A stretch of 64,000 nucleotides of DNA from Entophlyctis helioformis. Taxonomy: Eukaryota > Chytridiomycota > Chytridiomycetes > Chytridiales > Chytriomycetaceae. Below the pieces are notes generated by a model. That model had not been told where the DNA came from. It did no database searches and saw nothing but the letters and a program-made list of their open reading frames with translations. Positions 1-11,545 of this stretch are shown piece by piece. Location of the stretch: positions 1 to 64,000 of the forward strand of contig JAHLKH010000034.1 in the NCBI GenBank assembly GCA_025526915.1. Direction: 5' to 3'. Position numbers and translations under genes: made by a program. How positions within the stretch are numbered: the first letter of the stretch is position 1; each line of letters begins with the position of its first letter.

Positions 1-1134
1 AGCTCCTTGAGCGGCATAAACGGCGCGTTGTCGAAGAAGAGCACACGCTTGTTGTGTCTATTCTCGACCTTTGGCTCAAGCTTGGCCGGCACATGCGACT
101 GGGGCCGCGACTCCTTCTGTTGCTGGACAAGCTGGAATAGCTTGCTCCAGGCAGCCTTCTCCTTGTCGCTCTTGTTGGCGACATGCTGCTCGTGGATGCG
201 CTGGTCTTTGCCAGCGGCAAACATGCGCGTACGACGGCTTTTTGACCGGCGTCTTGGCTGCTGGTGCCGCTTCCACCGGCTCATTGTCGTTGGTGTTTGC
301 ATCTGCAATGTCCGCTTCGAACGCGACGCGTGCTGGCGGAGCATCTTTGTTGTTGCGTCTCGCAACTGGCACTGCAGGGGCAGCAGCTGTCTGGCGACTG
401 CGGGCAGGCACAGGCGCTGCGCGTTTCTCACGCGCTTCCTGCTGGCGACCAGCAGCGAGCCTGAGCTCCTTGATCTCGGCAGCTAGGCGACCAATCTTGT
501 CATTGAGCTCGCGGTTGGCGTGCTCCATGCGCGCATTGACATGCTCCAGGCGTGCGTTGGTGTCCTCGAGACGTGCGACGACGCCCTCGAGACGTGCGTT
601 TTCGTCGTAGAGGTACTGGATCTCGTCCCCGTTGCCAATGATATGGTCTGGGTCTGAGAGTAGCTCAGCTTCATAGTCATGCTCCGCGTCGCGCTCAATA
701 TCGTCATATTCGACGACCTCATGGGCAGGTGCGGTCTGGCGGACCTCTCTTGGCGTTGGCGGCGCAATGCGCTGCAGCTTGCGCTGTGCCACAGGAGTGA
801 GGGCGGTGCTCGCGAGGCGACCTCTTGCGGCCGCCGGCTCGCTGGCCGCCACGTAGACCGTGCCAGTGTCATTGTCGAGAAACGCGGGTGTCATGCGGTT
901 TGTTGGGGACTCAGCACGGCTGCTGGCGTGCCCAAACGGGTCTGCTGGCTCCGGGGCAGAACGTTTCCAGACGAACTGCTGCTGCGCGAGCTTGTCACGC
1001 TGCGCCTGCGGGGCCCGGCCGATGGCGGGCGGGCGTCCTGACGTCGGGACGTGTCCAGGCCGCACCGTCCCACCTGGGTCGGTGTGCGAGGTGCCACGGT
1101 CTCTCTCATTCCAAGATCTCGCCGGGTTTTGCAT
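1..1134 (-). CDS. Coiled-coil protein of unknown function, 3' end beyond window
   Basis: The reading frame starts at an ATG at 1134 in an A-rich context (AAAATG) and runs leftward off the window. The N-terminal half is polar and low in complexity. A heptad-rich segment of about 70 residues (roughly 420-640) repeats ARLE-type motifs (ENARLEGVV, TNARLEHVN, ANRELNDKI), which predicts a parallel coiled coil. An Ala/Pro/Arg-rich linker follows. Around 215-245 the good frame changes: upstream codons end near KTPVKKPSYA, and downstream codons continue as a charged segment ending in NKRVLFFDNAPFMPLKEL at the edge. No splice signals bracket this point, so I treat it as an indel. I do not recognise the family. 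The coiled coil is secure; the function is unknown. Confidence 0.55.
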
Positions 1135-1438
1135 TTTCGCCTCCCTCTTGTTATCGAGTATGTCGTTGAGGAACAGGTTAAACAAGAGGCCAGACAGCGG
1201 CAGCCTTGACGGACGCCTCGCCTGACGTTGACGGCTCAGAGGCAATTGCTGATCGTGCACATGCGGTGGATGACGTGTAGAGCGCCTTGCGACCGCCACC
1301 GACGGAAATCGCACCACAAAAGCGACGAGACCGCACCAGCGAGTAGTCTGCGGCATGCAGTCAGGGCAGGCGGTTCAACAGAGAGGAGCAAAACGAGTGG
1401 TGGCACAGCCAGGCTGGTCCAGATGTGCAAAAGGAAAG
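1135..1438. other. Intergenic stretch, 5' flank of the coiled-coil gene
   Basis: About 300 nt between the coiled-coil gene start and the tRNA 3' end. The leftward frame of the coiled-coil gene stays open through most of it, but the residues look non-coding (Arg-rich, no family character). I see no promoter motif I can support. Confidence 0.4.
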
Positions 1439-1521
1439 CGACAACGGCAGGATTTGAACCTGCGCCTTCAGAGAAGAATTGATTTCTAGTCAATCGCCTT
1501 AGACCACTCGGCCACGTTGTC
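1439..1521 (-). tRNA. tRNA-Ser (anticodon AGA)
   Basis: On the minus strand a 7-bp acceptor stem closes GACAACG with CGTTGTC, followed by discriminator G. The D-arm contains TGGCCGAGTGGT. The anticodon loop is CTAGAAA with anticodon AGA (reads UCU Ser). A long variable arm (CTTCTCTGAAG region) is typical of serine tRNA. The T-arm GGTTCAAATCC is canonical. There is no intron, and CCA is not encoded. It is 83 nt. Confidence 0.95.
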
Positions 1522-1774
1522 CCTTCTTGTCTCGTTTTCCGCTTCATCATCTAAATACTAGATCTCTGATTGGCAATTCAAACCAGCCCGATCACCGCTT
1601 TTCCTTCTGACCGACTGCCTCCCAAGCACACTCGCTGTGAACGACTCTGTCACCTACGGCTTGTTGGACAGGCGACAGGCCGTTTAGGCAGCCCAGCATC
1701 ATCATGACTCACATCGGGACTGAAGACCAAAAGCTTTTGAATTGCGGCTTGGCCCCGTTCCGATAAATTCCGTC

Positions 1775-4096
1775 ATGGGGCTACCAACACTCTCGCGGCA
1801 GACGAGGCTGGCCGTCCTGACGGGCCTCGTGTCGACGTTCTTTGTGCTCGAGCTGACGGTCGGCTACGTCACCGGCTCTGTAGCGCTTGTTGCCGATGCC
1901 TTCCACATGCTGTCGGACCTGTTCTCGCTCATTATTGCGTGGTACGCCATCATGGTAAGCCCACTCGGCGTTGTTGTCGGAAGGCAGCTCGGCAGTGCTG
2001 CGTTGGAGGCTGACCCACGCACTCGACAGCTGGCGGCCAAGACCAACTACGGCCCGCAGTACACGTACGGGCTGCAGCGTGCCGAGGTGCTCGGCGCTCT
2101 CATCAACGGAGTGTCGCTGCTTGCCCTGTGCTTCACCATCACCATCGAGGCCATCCAGCGCTTCTTCGAGCCGCACCGTGCGTCGCCTGCTTGAAGGGCC
2201 GCCTGTGGTTGCTGTGTTTCGCCGCCTTCTGTGCTGACGCCGCCTGCTTGGCTTTCCGCTGTGATGCAGCCATCAGCAATCCGTACATGGTGCTGTGGGT
2301 CGGTGGTGCCGGCCTGGTCGTCAACATTCTGGGGCTCTTTCTGTTCCATGGCAAGTGGCTTGCTGCCTTGATCGGCAAGGATCTGCGGCCCCGTCTGGAG
2401 CTAACCCTGGCCGGTGGATGATGATCGACGGATGCTCAGAGCACGGACACGGTCATGGACACAGCCACGGACACGGACACGGACACGGACATGGACACGG
2501 TCATGGACACGACCATGAAGCACACGGCCACTCACACAGCCACGACCATGCCCACAGCCACGGCCACAGCCACGATCATTCCAAGAAGCCACGTAGCCGC
2601 ACTCTGGCGCTGGCTGCATCTGGCAACGAAGCTGCCGGCTCGTCTGACCTGCCCAGCCCAACATCCTCGTCGTCGTCGGTATCGACTCCAAAGCACGGGC
2701 TCTCTGCTCTGCACCCGGCACAGACACGCGCAGCCATTGTCCAGGTCGCTGAGCGTATCCGCGAGTCTGTCGAGTCCATGGACCACGTCTATGATTCCAA
2801 CGGCGCTGCTCTCGGCCTGTCGCTGACCGAGGGCAGCCCACTTGCGCGGAGCACAAGTCACGGCCACAACCTGTCTGGCCGTCCAAGCGGCAGCGGTCGC
2901 GATGAGACGCGTGTCAGCATTGGAAATGGCAGAGCCTCCACCTCGCTGCCTTCGTCGCCTGCCCGCAATGGCCTAGGCCTGGCTGTTGTTCAGCACCCAG
3001 AGGCAACCGAGCACACGTCGCTGTCTCGTGCACACTCCCGTGACCACTCCCACTCCCACTCCCATGACCACGACCACGATCACGACCATGATCACGACCA
3101 CAGCCACAGCCACAGCCACGATGACGGACATGGACATGGACACGAGAATGGCGGGCACAGCCACGACCTGAACATGCGTGGCGTGTTCCTGCACGTGCTG
3201 GGCGATGCGCTGGGATCTGTTGCAGTCATTCTGTCCACGCTCGTCATTCTTTTGGCGCAGGGCGAGTGGCGTTTCTACATGGACCCGCTCATCTCGCTGT
3301 TCATCACGGCCATTATTGTGACGGGCACGATCCCGCTGGTCAAGAGCGCCTCGTACATTCTGCTGCAGAGCGTGCCGAGCAGTCTGCGGATTGACCGTGT
3401 GCGCAGCGACATTCTTGGTGTCAAGGGCGTAAGTCTGTCTGCCGAGCGTGGCCTTTTTGGGGCAATATGCAGTGTCCAGGGTGTGGCAGCTGACTCGTGA
3501 TGGGGGACAGGTGATTGGCATCCACGAGTTACACATTTGGCAGCTGTCAGACACCAAGGCCATTGCGTCCGTGCACGTGCTTGTGCAAGACCCGACCGAG
3601 ACCGAGCCGCTGCTTGGCGACGACGATGAGCGGCCGACGTACATGGCGATTGCAGCGAGCATCAAGCGCAAGCTGCATGTAAGTCACTGGGTCGTTGCGA
3701 TTGAGATGCTGTGACGGCCGCCCCAGTCTAACCTGTTGGACGGATGGCATGGCATTGGATGGCGTTGGATGGCATGATGGCATTGCATGGCATGGACAGC
3801 AAAACGGCATCCACAGCACCACGATCCAGCCCGAGTTTGTGAGCCGCAGCGCAACGTCGTTCTCGACGACGGTCGTGTACCCGAACGACGCGGAGGGAGC
3901 CAGCGAGTCGGACTGCTTCCTGCAGTGCGACGAGGCGTCGTGCGAGCCGCAGCGCTGCTGCCCGCCAGCGGCACACCCTGCGCGCCAGGCATCGCCGCCC
4001 GTGCCGCCGTCGACGTCGACGCTGCTGGCCGTGATGCCGGCCGAAGACGTGCCGATGCAGCCGTCGCAGCCGTCGCAGCCGTCGCAGCCGCACTGA
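1775..4096 (+). CDS. ZRC1: CDF-family zinc transporter (Zrc1/Cot1 type)
   Basis: Cation diffusion facilitator that would move Zn2+ out of the cytosol, in fungi usually into the vacuole, by proton antiport. ATG 1775 gives MGLPTLSRQTR just before TM1. Exons: 1775-1954, 2030-2177, 2270-2350, 2440-3428, 3511-3678, 3800-4096. The two metal-site motifs are present: HMLSD in TM2 and HVLGD in TM5, the His/Asp set expected for zinc. The intracellular loop carries two His-rich blocks (about 2440-2580 and 3040-3165) around a Ser-rich linker. The conserved C-terminal domain begins VIGIHELHIWQLSD. The third intron (2351-2439) starts with GCAAGT, not GT, and is needed to keep the frame and to join FLFH to EHGHGH. 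Branch-like CTGAC or CTAAC lies before most acceptors. Identification is strong; orthology to yeast ZRC1 over COT1 is not resolved. Confidence 0.9.
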
Positions 4097-4351
4097 CCGC
4101 ACACTGGCCGACAAAGCACTCAGCCGCACTCAGCCGCACCCGCAGCCATGACTCACCAGTCACGAATGAAATTTGCTTTTGCCGACCATGCGGCCGGTCA
4201 CGTTCGCTTGGCCTCGGCCTGCGTGTCCATCGACCATCGTCCACTCTCCCACTCTCCCACTCTCGACTGTCCACTATCCATTACCCACCGCCCTCTGGCT
4301 CGCTTGGCTCCCGCACGGCCGTCTCTCCAAGGCATCCATTCCCCCGCCCCC

Positions 4352-7300
4352 ATGGACGCCGACCCTGCCTGCTCCGGCAACGTCCGGCTGCGCTATCCGC
4401 CGGCTGCGGCCTCGCCCGGTGACTGCCCCGGCACCCACAGTACCCACAGTACCGACAACACACACAACAACACCGACAGCGCCAACAACAACACCCACAG
4501 TGCCGACAACACCGGATACATGCCCGTGGCTGCCGCTGGCACCACGGCCGCCCCCCGCCGCCGCTACTTTGTGGACCTGGACGAGGCCGACGTGCCGCTG
4601 CCGCCGCTGCCCCCGTTCTCGGCCGTGCCTCTGGTGCCCACTCCCAGTGCCGACTCCAGTGTCAACGTCGTCGATGCTCACTGCCACACTGTCGTCCGGC
4701 CCCTATGCCCCGCAGCCCGCATCGCCAGCGGTAGACGCCCTCCCGCTGCAGCCCCGCTCGTCCAAGATGGCCATCTTCGACTCGCCGTTCGCTGCGTCGC
4801 CATGGTCGCCGTCGATCCCTGCGCTTCCGCAGCATCGTCAGCCGTCGTCATCAGTGTCGTCGTCGTCATCGTCGTACGAGCCGTTTACGTTCAAGAAGGG
4901 CTCCATCTTCTATTCCGAGTCTCCGTCCGCCGCACCAAACACTTCGTCGCCGTCCCACGCTGCCGCACCGGCAGATCTCCCGTCATCGTCGTCATTCTCG
5001 CCATCCTCATCCTCCCACACTGCTTCTCGATCGCCTGCAGACCAGCCCGGCAGCCAGCAGCACGACGATCCGCCAAAGCCAAAACGCTCGCGCAACTCCA
5101 TCTTCGACACGGTGCAGACCATCACAAAGCCGGCCGTCAAGATGACCGACGAAGAGTGGCTGCCTTTCGTCGCGGCGAAGTCGTTGCTTCTCCCGTGGCT
5201 GCCTCGCCTGCCGCTCCATCCGCCGCTGTCTCGTCGTCCGCAGCAGACAGATCGCAGCCGCTTCCGATCCCAAGCCACGGCACGGCCGGCCTGACCGTGA
5301 CGCTTCCACAGCCGCTGGGGATCAGTCCGCCTCGCGCCTTTGTCGGAGGCGATGTGCGATCCATGACTGTGCCAGTGTCACGGCCACCTCTGCCACGCCA
5401 CATCCAGCTGCACAGCGACGGCACGTACCACAACAAGATGGCCGCCCATGCCGCGGCGTGCGGCATCGAGGAGGATCTGACGGTGGATACCGCCTATTTG
5501 CGCACAGTCAACACGAGCGGCCGCCGTGGGTTTGTGGATCTGGATTCCGTCGGACCAACTGGACCGCCATTAACTGCCACTGCACCCACACCTACACCGT
5601 CGGCTTCCAAGCCGCCTGTCGTGCCTATCTTGGCTGCATCGCCACTGAACCCGGCATCCGTCTTGTCGCCATCTGCAACAGCCATGCCAAAGGGCCAGAC
5701 GAAAGAGCAGCAGCAGCAGCACGACGCTGAAAGTCGCGTCATCACGCATCCCGGCGTGTGGGACAACATTAACCTGTGTTTTCTGCCGACAGCCAAGAAC
5801 TTTCTGGGCGAGGGCAGGTACGCGCAAGTTTACCTGGGCCATTACTCGGTCATGGCAGAGTGCGACAGCGACAACGACGACGAAGACGATATGGACACGT
5901 CCGACACGAGCATGCAGAACCCAGCAAGTGCATCGGCCGCCACACCATCATCCCAGCACCACGCCAAGCAAGACGTGCTGCGCCAATGTGCGATCAAGCG
6001 CATGAATCCAACCACGGAAGCGCAGAGCATCGGCCTGGCTGAAGCGTACATTCTGCGCAAACTCGCACACGCACATCCCAACATCATCTCGCTGATTGCT
6101 GTCAAGGACGAATCCGACCTGGACGGCCCGCTCATCAAATCGCGGCTTGTGCAGTCTCTCGAGTCGCCCATGCCCTCGGCCTCGCCGTCTCTCCCAACAC
6201 CCCTTTCTGCATACACCAAGCGACAGACATCGCCTGTACGCGCACCGGTGTCGCCAACCACGCCCACCTGCATCGCTGTGTCGCCCAAGTTGCCAGACGC
6301 AAGCCCGAGACTGCTGCTCATGCTCGAGTACCTGCCGATGGGCAACATGTGGGACTGGGCACAAACGCACAAGAGCCGTGTGGGCAAGGCGCTGTGGATC
6401 AAATGGGCACGCGAGCTCGCTGGCGCTCTCGAGGCTGTCCATTCGTTTGGCATTGTGCACCACGACATCAAGCCACACAATATCCTGGTACGTCAGCTGC
6501 TTCCCCACCTTCATTCTCTTTTGTTTCTCACGGCCAAGACTAACAACCACGCGTTGACCGACAGTTGTCTGATGTGCTGGACGTGCGGCTGGCGGATTTC
6601 GGCAACGCCTGCTTTGTCCCCGAGATGGACCCCACACAGATCGCCGCGAATTTCGGCAGCCCGTCCACCATCCCGCCGCGGCTGTTTAGCGGCACCGCCG
6701 ACCAGATCCCCGTCTCGCTGTCGCCGTCCAAGTCGCCCTCGCTGCTCGCCACAGCCACGGCCACGCCACCTCCGCTGTCGTCATCGTCCACTCTCGCTCC
6801 GGGCGGCGACGCCACGCGCACCGACCGTATTTTCAACCCGCAGACCGGCTCTGGGCAGCTCAAGCCCCACGCCGACTCGTCGGGCGTACCGGCGCTCTCA
6901 CCGCTGTCCGCCACGCCCACGTCATCACGATTCGTGTTGCCCGGGTCGCCCATCTCGCCGCACTCGCAGTCGCTCACCAACGGCCTGGGACGCGGCACGC
7001 TCGCCTACTCGGCGCCAGACCTCCTCTCCTCGGCGTCCACGTCCACGCCGTACTCGTTTCCCGTGGACATGTACTCGCTGGGCGTCACGCTGTACGCGCT
7101 CATTGCCGGTGTCGAGCCGTTTGCGCTTGCGCGCTCCAGCGTGCACATGATGGTGGGCATTCAGCGCGGCTTCTTTGCGAGCGGGCTGCAGACAACGGGT
7201 GGCGATGGACGGCCGGGTGTCGGTGGCGTGGTCGGCGATCCCGTCGACGGCGTGTGGCGCTTCCAGAGCGGCGAGGCGGTGCCGAGAGCGGTTGTTGAGC

Positions 7301-7392
7301 TCGTGATGCGGTTGGTTGACCGTGATCCCGGCGTGCGGCCGTCGGCTCGCGAGACGCTGGCTACGCTCGAGCATATCGATGCGCGGCTGTAA
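4352..7392 (+). CDS. Serine/threonine protein kinase with long low-complexity N-terminus
   Basis: The N-terminal ~450 residues are Ser/Pro/Thr-rich. The kinase domain follows: Gly loop LGEGRYAQVYLG, ATP-binding Lys in CAIKRMN, catalytic loop HHDIKPHNIL, Mg motif ADFGNA, and an APE-like YSAPDLL. Substrate phosphorylation is therefore expected; the target is unknown. The catalytic loop has His in place of Arg before the catalytic Asp (HHD), so it is a non-RD kinase. Two Ser/Pro-rich inserts interrupt the domain, one between the C-helix region and hinge and one of over 100 residues between DFG and APE. An intron at 6488-6564 splits the loop right after NIL. The coding frame shifts near 4660-4715 (possibly a 55-nt intron, GTCAAC..CCGCAG) and back near 5165. 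The stop is at 7390-7392. Kinase assignment is secure; the subfamily is not. Confidence 0.8.
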
Positions 7393-7663
7393 ACCGTCTT
7401 TCTTTATTTGCATCCTCACCTTCCCTCTAATCACTTTCTTGGCACGAGTGCAACATTCTAATAATCAGCGCATTGCTCAACGTGTTCAGGGTGCATGTAT
7501 TCAGAAAGAAAGAGATAGAGAGATAGAGATCGGCGTGTTGGCAAGCCAACCACGCACAACGCAACACTTGCGAAGAAGAAGGAGACAAAAAAGGAGCACC
7601 GTCGAGTGGATGAGAATGAATGTGCGGGCATGAACGGATCGAGGTGCAGCCGATGGTGGGCCA

Positions 7664-8382
7664 CTATGCAGGCACGATGGCAAGCGTGTTGCCGCAGTCG
7701 GGGCAGCGGTGCACCTTGTCCTTGCAGCGCTCGGTGCAGAAGGGCACCCAGAACAGCGGCCAGGCGACACAGCACAAAAAGGCCGATGCCGAGTATGCGA
7801 AACAGCCTGTAATTGCACAGCCGAACATGGAGAATCAGTGTCATGTGACGATGCCTGTAACAACACAGCACAGAGCGCAAGAAGAAGCAGGACACAAGAT
7901 GCAGACGTACCAGCTGTTCTGTCGAGCTCGGTGACGACCTCACGCTGATCGTACGGGCACCACATGCGCACGGGCTCCGACACCGACAGCAGCAGCCGCC
8001 CGTCGACAATCTGGTAGCCGATCGGCTGGTTGGACGCACAGATATGCACCACCTGCGCCACGGGGATGCCGGGGTACAGCGTCGTCGGCGGCGGGCTGGT
8101 GCCGTAGTAGTGCGAGTGGATGTGCTGCGGCTGGCCCGGGGCGGCGGGCATGGCAACGCCGGGGTACATGTTGGCGGCCGCGGACGAAGGGCCGGGGGCA
8201 GTGGCCGCCGAAGCAGCAGGGCCACGGGACGGCGGGTTGGCCTGGTACGAGCCGCTGCCGGTGGGCTCCTCGTATGCGGGCGGGGGCACAAGCGGCGCCG
8301 TCTCGTCAAACAGAGTGTCGTCGACGGTGTACGGCTGCGTGCCCGTCTGCGCAGGCGTCGTGGGTGGTTGCGGCTTGCCCAT
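7664..8382 (-). CDS. LITAF/SIMPLE-domain membrane-associated protein
   Basis: Start ATG 8382 (MGKPQPPTTP). Exon 1 is 8382-7911; the intron 7910-7807 (GTACGT..TTACAG) joins phase 1 to the last exon 7806-7664. The N-terminus is Pro-rich with a PPAYEEP sequence close to a PPxY motif, as in animal LITAF proteins that bind WW-domain ubiquitin ligases. The C-terminal LITAF domain runs WCPYDQREVV, a hydrophobic membrane-inserting stretch (FLCCVAWPLFWVPFC), then RCKDKVHRCPDCGNTL. Family members bind one zinc and sit on endosomal or plasma membranes. The N-terminal zinc half normally reads CxxC but here reads CPYD, so one ligand is replaced by Asp; the C-terminal CPDC is intact. It is convergent with the kinase gene. 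Confidence 0.85.
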
Positions 8383-8623
8383 GGTGATAGAGTAGTTGTT
8401 GTTGGTGTTGTTGAAGTACTGAAGTTGATTTCAGGCCCATTTATTGGAAATCTGAAACGGCCGCGGCGTGTCACGCTGCCATTGGTCCAACGGCGCACAC
8501 TGAGGACACGCTGTCACTTGCACGCTGAGCGTGTTTCATCGTGCACCAACACGAGCTTGGCCGTCACTCGTTTTTTACCTTCCACTCACAACCTTCCACG
8601 TCCTTGTACATTGCCCGTGCCCA

Positions 8624-9899
8624 TGACGTCGTCCGCCATGCTGCCGCCATCACGCCTGTGCGTCCTTGCCCTCCTCTCGCTCGCCCACTCGGCCGCCAAC
8701 CTTGGTGCACACGCAGCGCCGTTGCGCACCGCGCTCGGCATGAATGCAACGCCGCTGTACGACTCTGCGCTGCTCTACTGGAACTCGTCCATCGTTTCGT
8801 ATGGTGGCGCTCCCCGCGACCAGCCTGCAGCCATTCCCGCCGCACTCGCGCAGCTCTACTCGCTCCCGCCGGCGCTGGCGAGCTGGACGTCCGTGGTCGA
8901 CGGCCCCGCTTCGACAGGCACGCCGTGGCCGGCACTCGTCGCGCACAGCATGCACCTCGTAGGCCCCAACACCGCGCTGATTCTTTTCGGTCTGACGCGC
9001 ATCCCGTCCAACACATGGTCGCCGTCGCTCGACTCGTTCTCGGGGTTCCTGTACACCTGGGACCTGGCGGCCATGACCATTGCTGCCCGCCCGACGGTGC
9101 CTGCGATTGGCACAAGCGACCTGGCTCCGCAGGCACGCGGCCGCCACTCGAGCGTGTTTGACAAGTCGACCAACACCGTTTGGGTGTGGGGCGGATACTC
9201 GGCGTTTGGCCCGCTCGTCGAGCTGTGGGCTCTGGACGTGCAGACGGCCGGATGGAAGCGCATGCCGGCTCCCCCAGCTGCACCGCCAGGCTCCAAATCG
9301 GCACAGCCAGGTGCCGTCGGCGCGTCCATGTCCATGCTCGGGTCCTCGCTCGTCATCTGCTTTGGCAGCTCGGGACCATCCGGCTCAGAGTCGGCTGGCT
9401 GCCTGCTGTTTGACACGCGATCGCACGTGTGGTCGTTCCCGTCCATGCTTGGCCAGATCCCGCAGCCGCGCCGCAACAGCCCCATGACGGCCGTCTCGCC
9501 CAACACCGCGTTCATCTTCTCGGGTCGCACAGCCAGTCCTGCCGCGCCGGCCAAAGACGCGTGGACCATCACCATCAGCGAGTCGGACCGATCGCTGTCG
9601 TTCAGACCGGTGCTGGGTGTCGGCATCCCAGCATCCAGCGACAGCGCGTCTGCGTCGCTGGTCCCGAGCTTCCGTGACGGCCATGCATCCGTGGCTATCG
9701 GCGATACGGGAAACACGTTCATTTTCGGCGGTCGGGCTGGTGATGGCGCCAGTCCAGCAGATGCGGCCCTGTACGTGTACTCGTTTGCAACCAGGTCGTG
9801 GGTGTACGCCACGTCGCCAGCGATCAGCGCGCCGACTCGCGCCAACCAGGACGGACAGCCGCAGCGAGCACCACTGGACGGCTCGACCCAAGGCGCAAT

Positions 9900-9934
<35 letters not shown>

Positions 9935-11391
9935 CGCCGGGCGAGACCATGAGCACCACAACCCTCATTCTCATTGCTGCACTGGGCGTGGCAGTCCTCT
10001 GCGCCGTCGGCATCATCATCTTTGTACAGATCCGCAACAACCGCAGTCCAGCGCGCAAGACCCATGACACGGGCAGATCCAAGGGCCTCACACGCAAGGC
10101 GTCCAACGAGTCTGCCCGATCGTCGTCATCCGCCGCGTCTGCCCGAAGCAAACGGTCCAGCACGCTCACCGCAGACCAAGTCATGACCGCTAGCATGCAC
10201 AGTGCGTACAGTCAAGAGGCTGCCGTCGCGTCCGCCAAAGGCCAGTCAGCCGCCCAAGCCTACCTGTCCACCTACTCGAGCCCAGGCAGCTCGTCGCCAG
10301 TCTCGCAGCCATCCCAGCAGCAGCAGCTCCAACGCCCGCAGCTGCTCATCACGACTGAAAAGTCGCCGCGATTGTACGACGCCGAGATGGGCTCGGCCGT
10401 GCCCGTCAGCGGCCACGAGATCATCTCCGTGTCGGCGCTCGCGGAACGCATGTCCATGCCGCGTCCGCAGACGCCACGGTCGCCGCTCACGCCCCACGCC
10501 GCGCAGCCTAAGCACCAGTCCATGTACGGCAACATGTTCAACGTGTACCAGCCGACCCCGCTATCGCCGCAGCATGCATCCACACCCGCCGTGCACCAGA
10601 TGGCGATTGTCCATCCTGGCGGTAACGGCCAGCGGTCGGTTCGCGGCGTGTCGTCGGCCATCGATCTGGGTGGCGGCCGCAGCAACGCAGGCGGGTCCGG
10701 TGTCCGTACACGGCGGTTGTCCGTCAACGCAGCAGCGGCGGCAGGCATGAACCCGGCCGTTGATCACACGGGCGTGTCGCGACCGTTGCTGGCGTCGCCC
10801 GCATCGGCAGTCTCGCCATCGCCTTACTACGCGTCTTATGGCCAGATGCCGGTTTCCCAGCAGCGGCCAATGTCGACTGCCGTCCCCATCACGACAACGC
10901 GGCCGACAGCCGAGCGTCACTTGTCGTACCAGCCCCAACCCCATCACCAACAGCAGCAACAGCAACCCCAGCAGCAGGAAGAGCCGCTGTCATCATGGGC
11001 AGCCATCTTTGCCAACTTTGGCAGAACCATGGCCGCCGACGTGGAGGGCCGCATCTCCATCGACGTGCCCGCGCCATCCAACACCAACGAGCAGACGGCA
11101 TACAACCCCATCGCGCCATACGCATCACGGCCGTCATCGACCCTCGGCGCATCCTACCACCAACACTCGTCGTCAACAGCCGGTCTGGTGAACGGATCGT
11201 CAGGCTCGGATGTCAGCACGCACGCGGGCACGCACACTGGCACACCAGGCGCGCGGCGACTCAGCGGCAATCCGTCGCGCGTGTCGCTGCTGACGCCTAA
11301 ACGCAGCTCGAGCCTGATGCAGGCGCCTGCGGTGGTCGAGCGCACCACACCGTCGGGCAGTACGTCCACCCACCAGCCACACACGCAATAA
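8624..11391 (+). CDS. Single-pass membrane protein with kelch-type ectodomain
   Basis: One uninterrupted 922-codon exon. ATG 8624 (a second ATG is at 8639) leads to a signal peptide (LCVLALLSLAHSAAN). The ectodomain contains kelch-like blades: RHSSVFDKSTNTVWVWGG, ELWALDVQTAGWKRM, NTAFIFSG, HASVAIGDTGNTFIFGG and LYVYSFATRSWVY. A short Ser/Asn linker precedes one transmembrane helix (TLILIAALGVAVLCAVGIII). The cytosolic tail of about 430 residues is Ser-, Pro- and Gln-rich, with a Q run near 10945-10980. Such kelch-TM-disordered-tail proteins are common in early-diverging fungi and have no assigned role; a surface sensor or adhesion role is inference. The TAA stop lies inside the polyadenylation-like AATAAA at 11387-11392. 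Confidence 0.8.
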
Positions 11392-11545
11392 AACGCAACC
11401 ATGTGACTTTGTATTGTGATGACCGGGGGAGATGAAAGGCACATGTCGCGTTGGACGCTACTGCTACAAAAGCTGAAAAGATGATGAGAGATGATGGTGG
11501 CGTAGGATGTGATGGGGAGATGGTGGCGGGAGAGGCAGAGTTGGA

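Noticed and set aside
2440..3165. Regular CAYGGxCAY repeats that could be mistaken for a CRISPR or satellite array
   Set aside because: They encode the His-rich loop of a CDF transporter in frame; no spacers exist.
8044..8623. N-terminal extension of the kelch protein overlapping the LITAF gene
   Set aside because: The extension is Arg/Gly-rich antisense of LITAF exon 1; the signal peptide at 8624 marks the real start.
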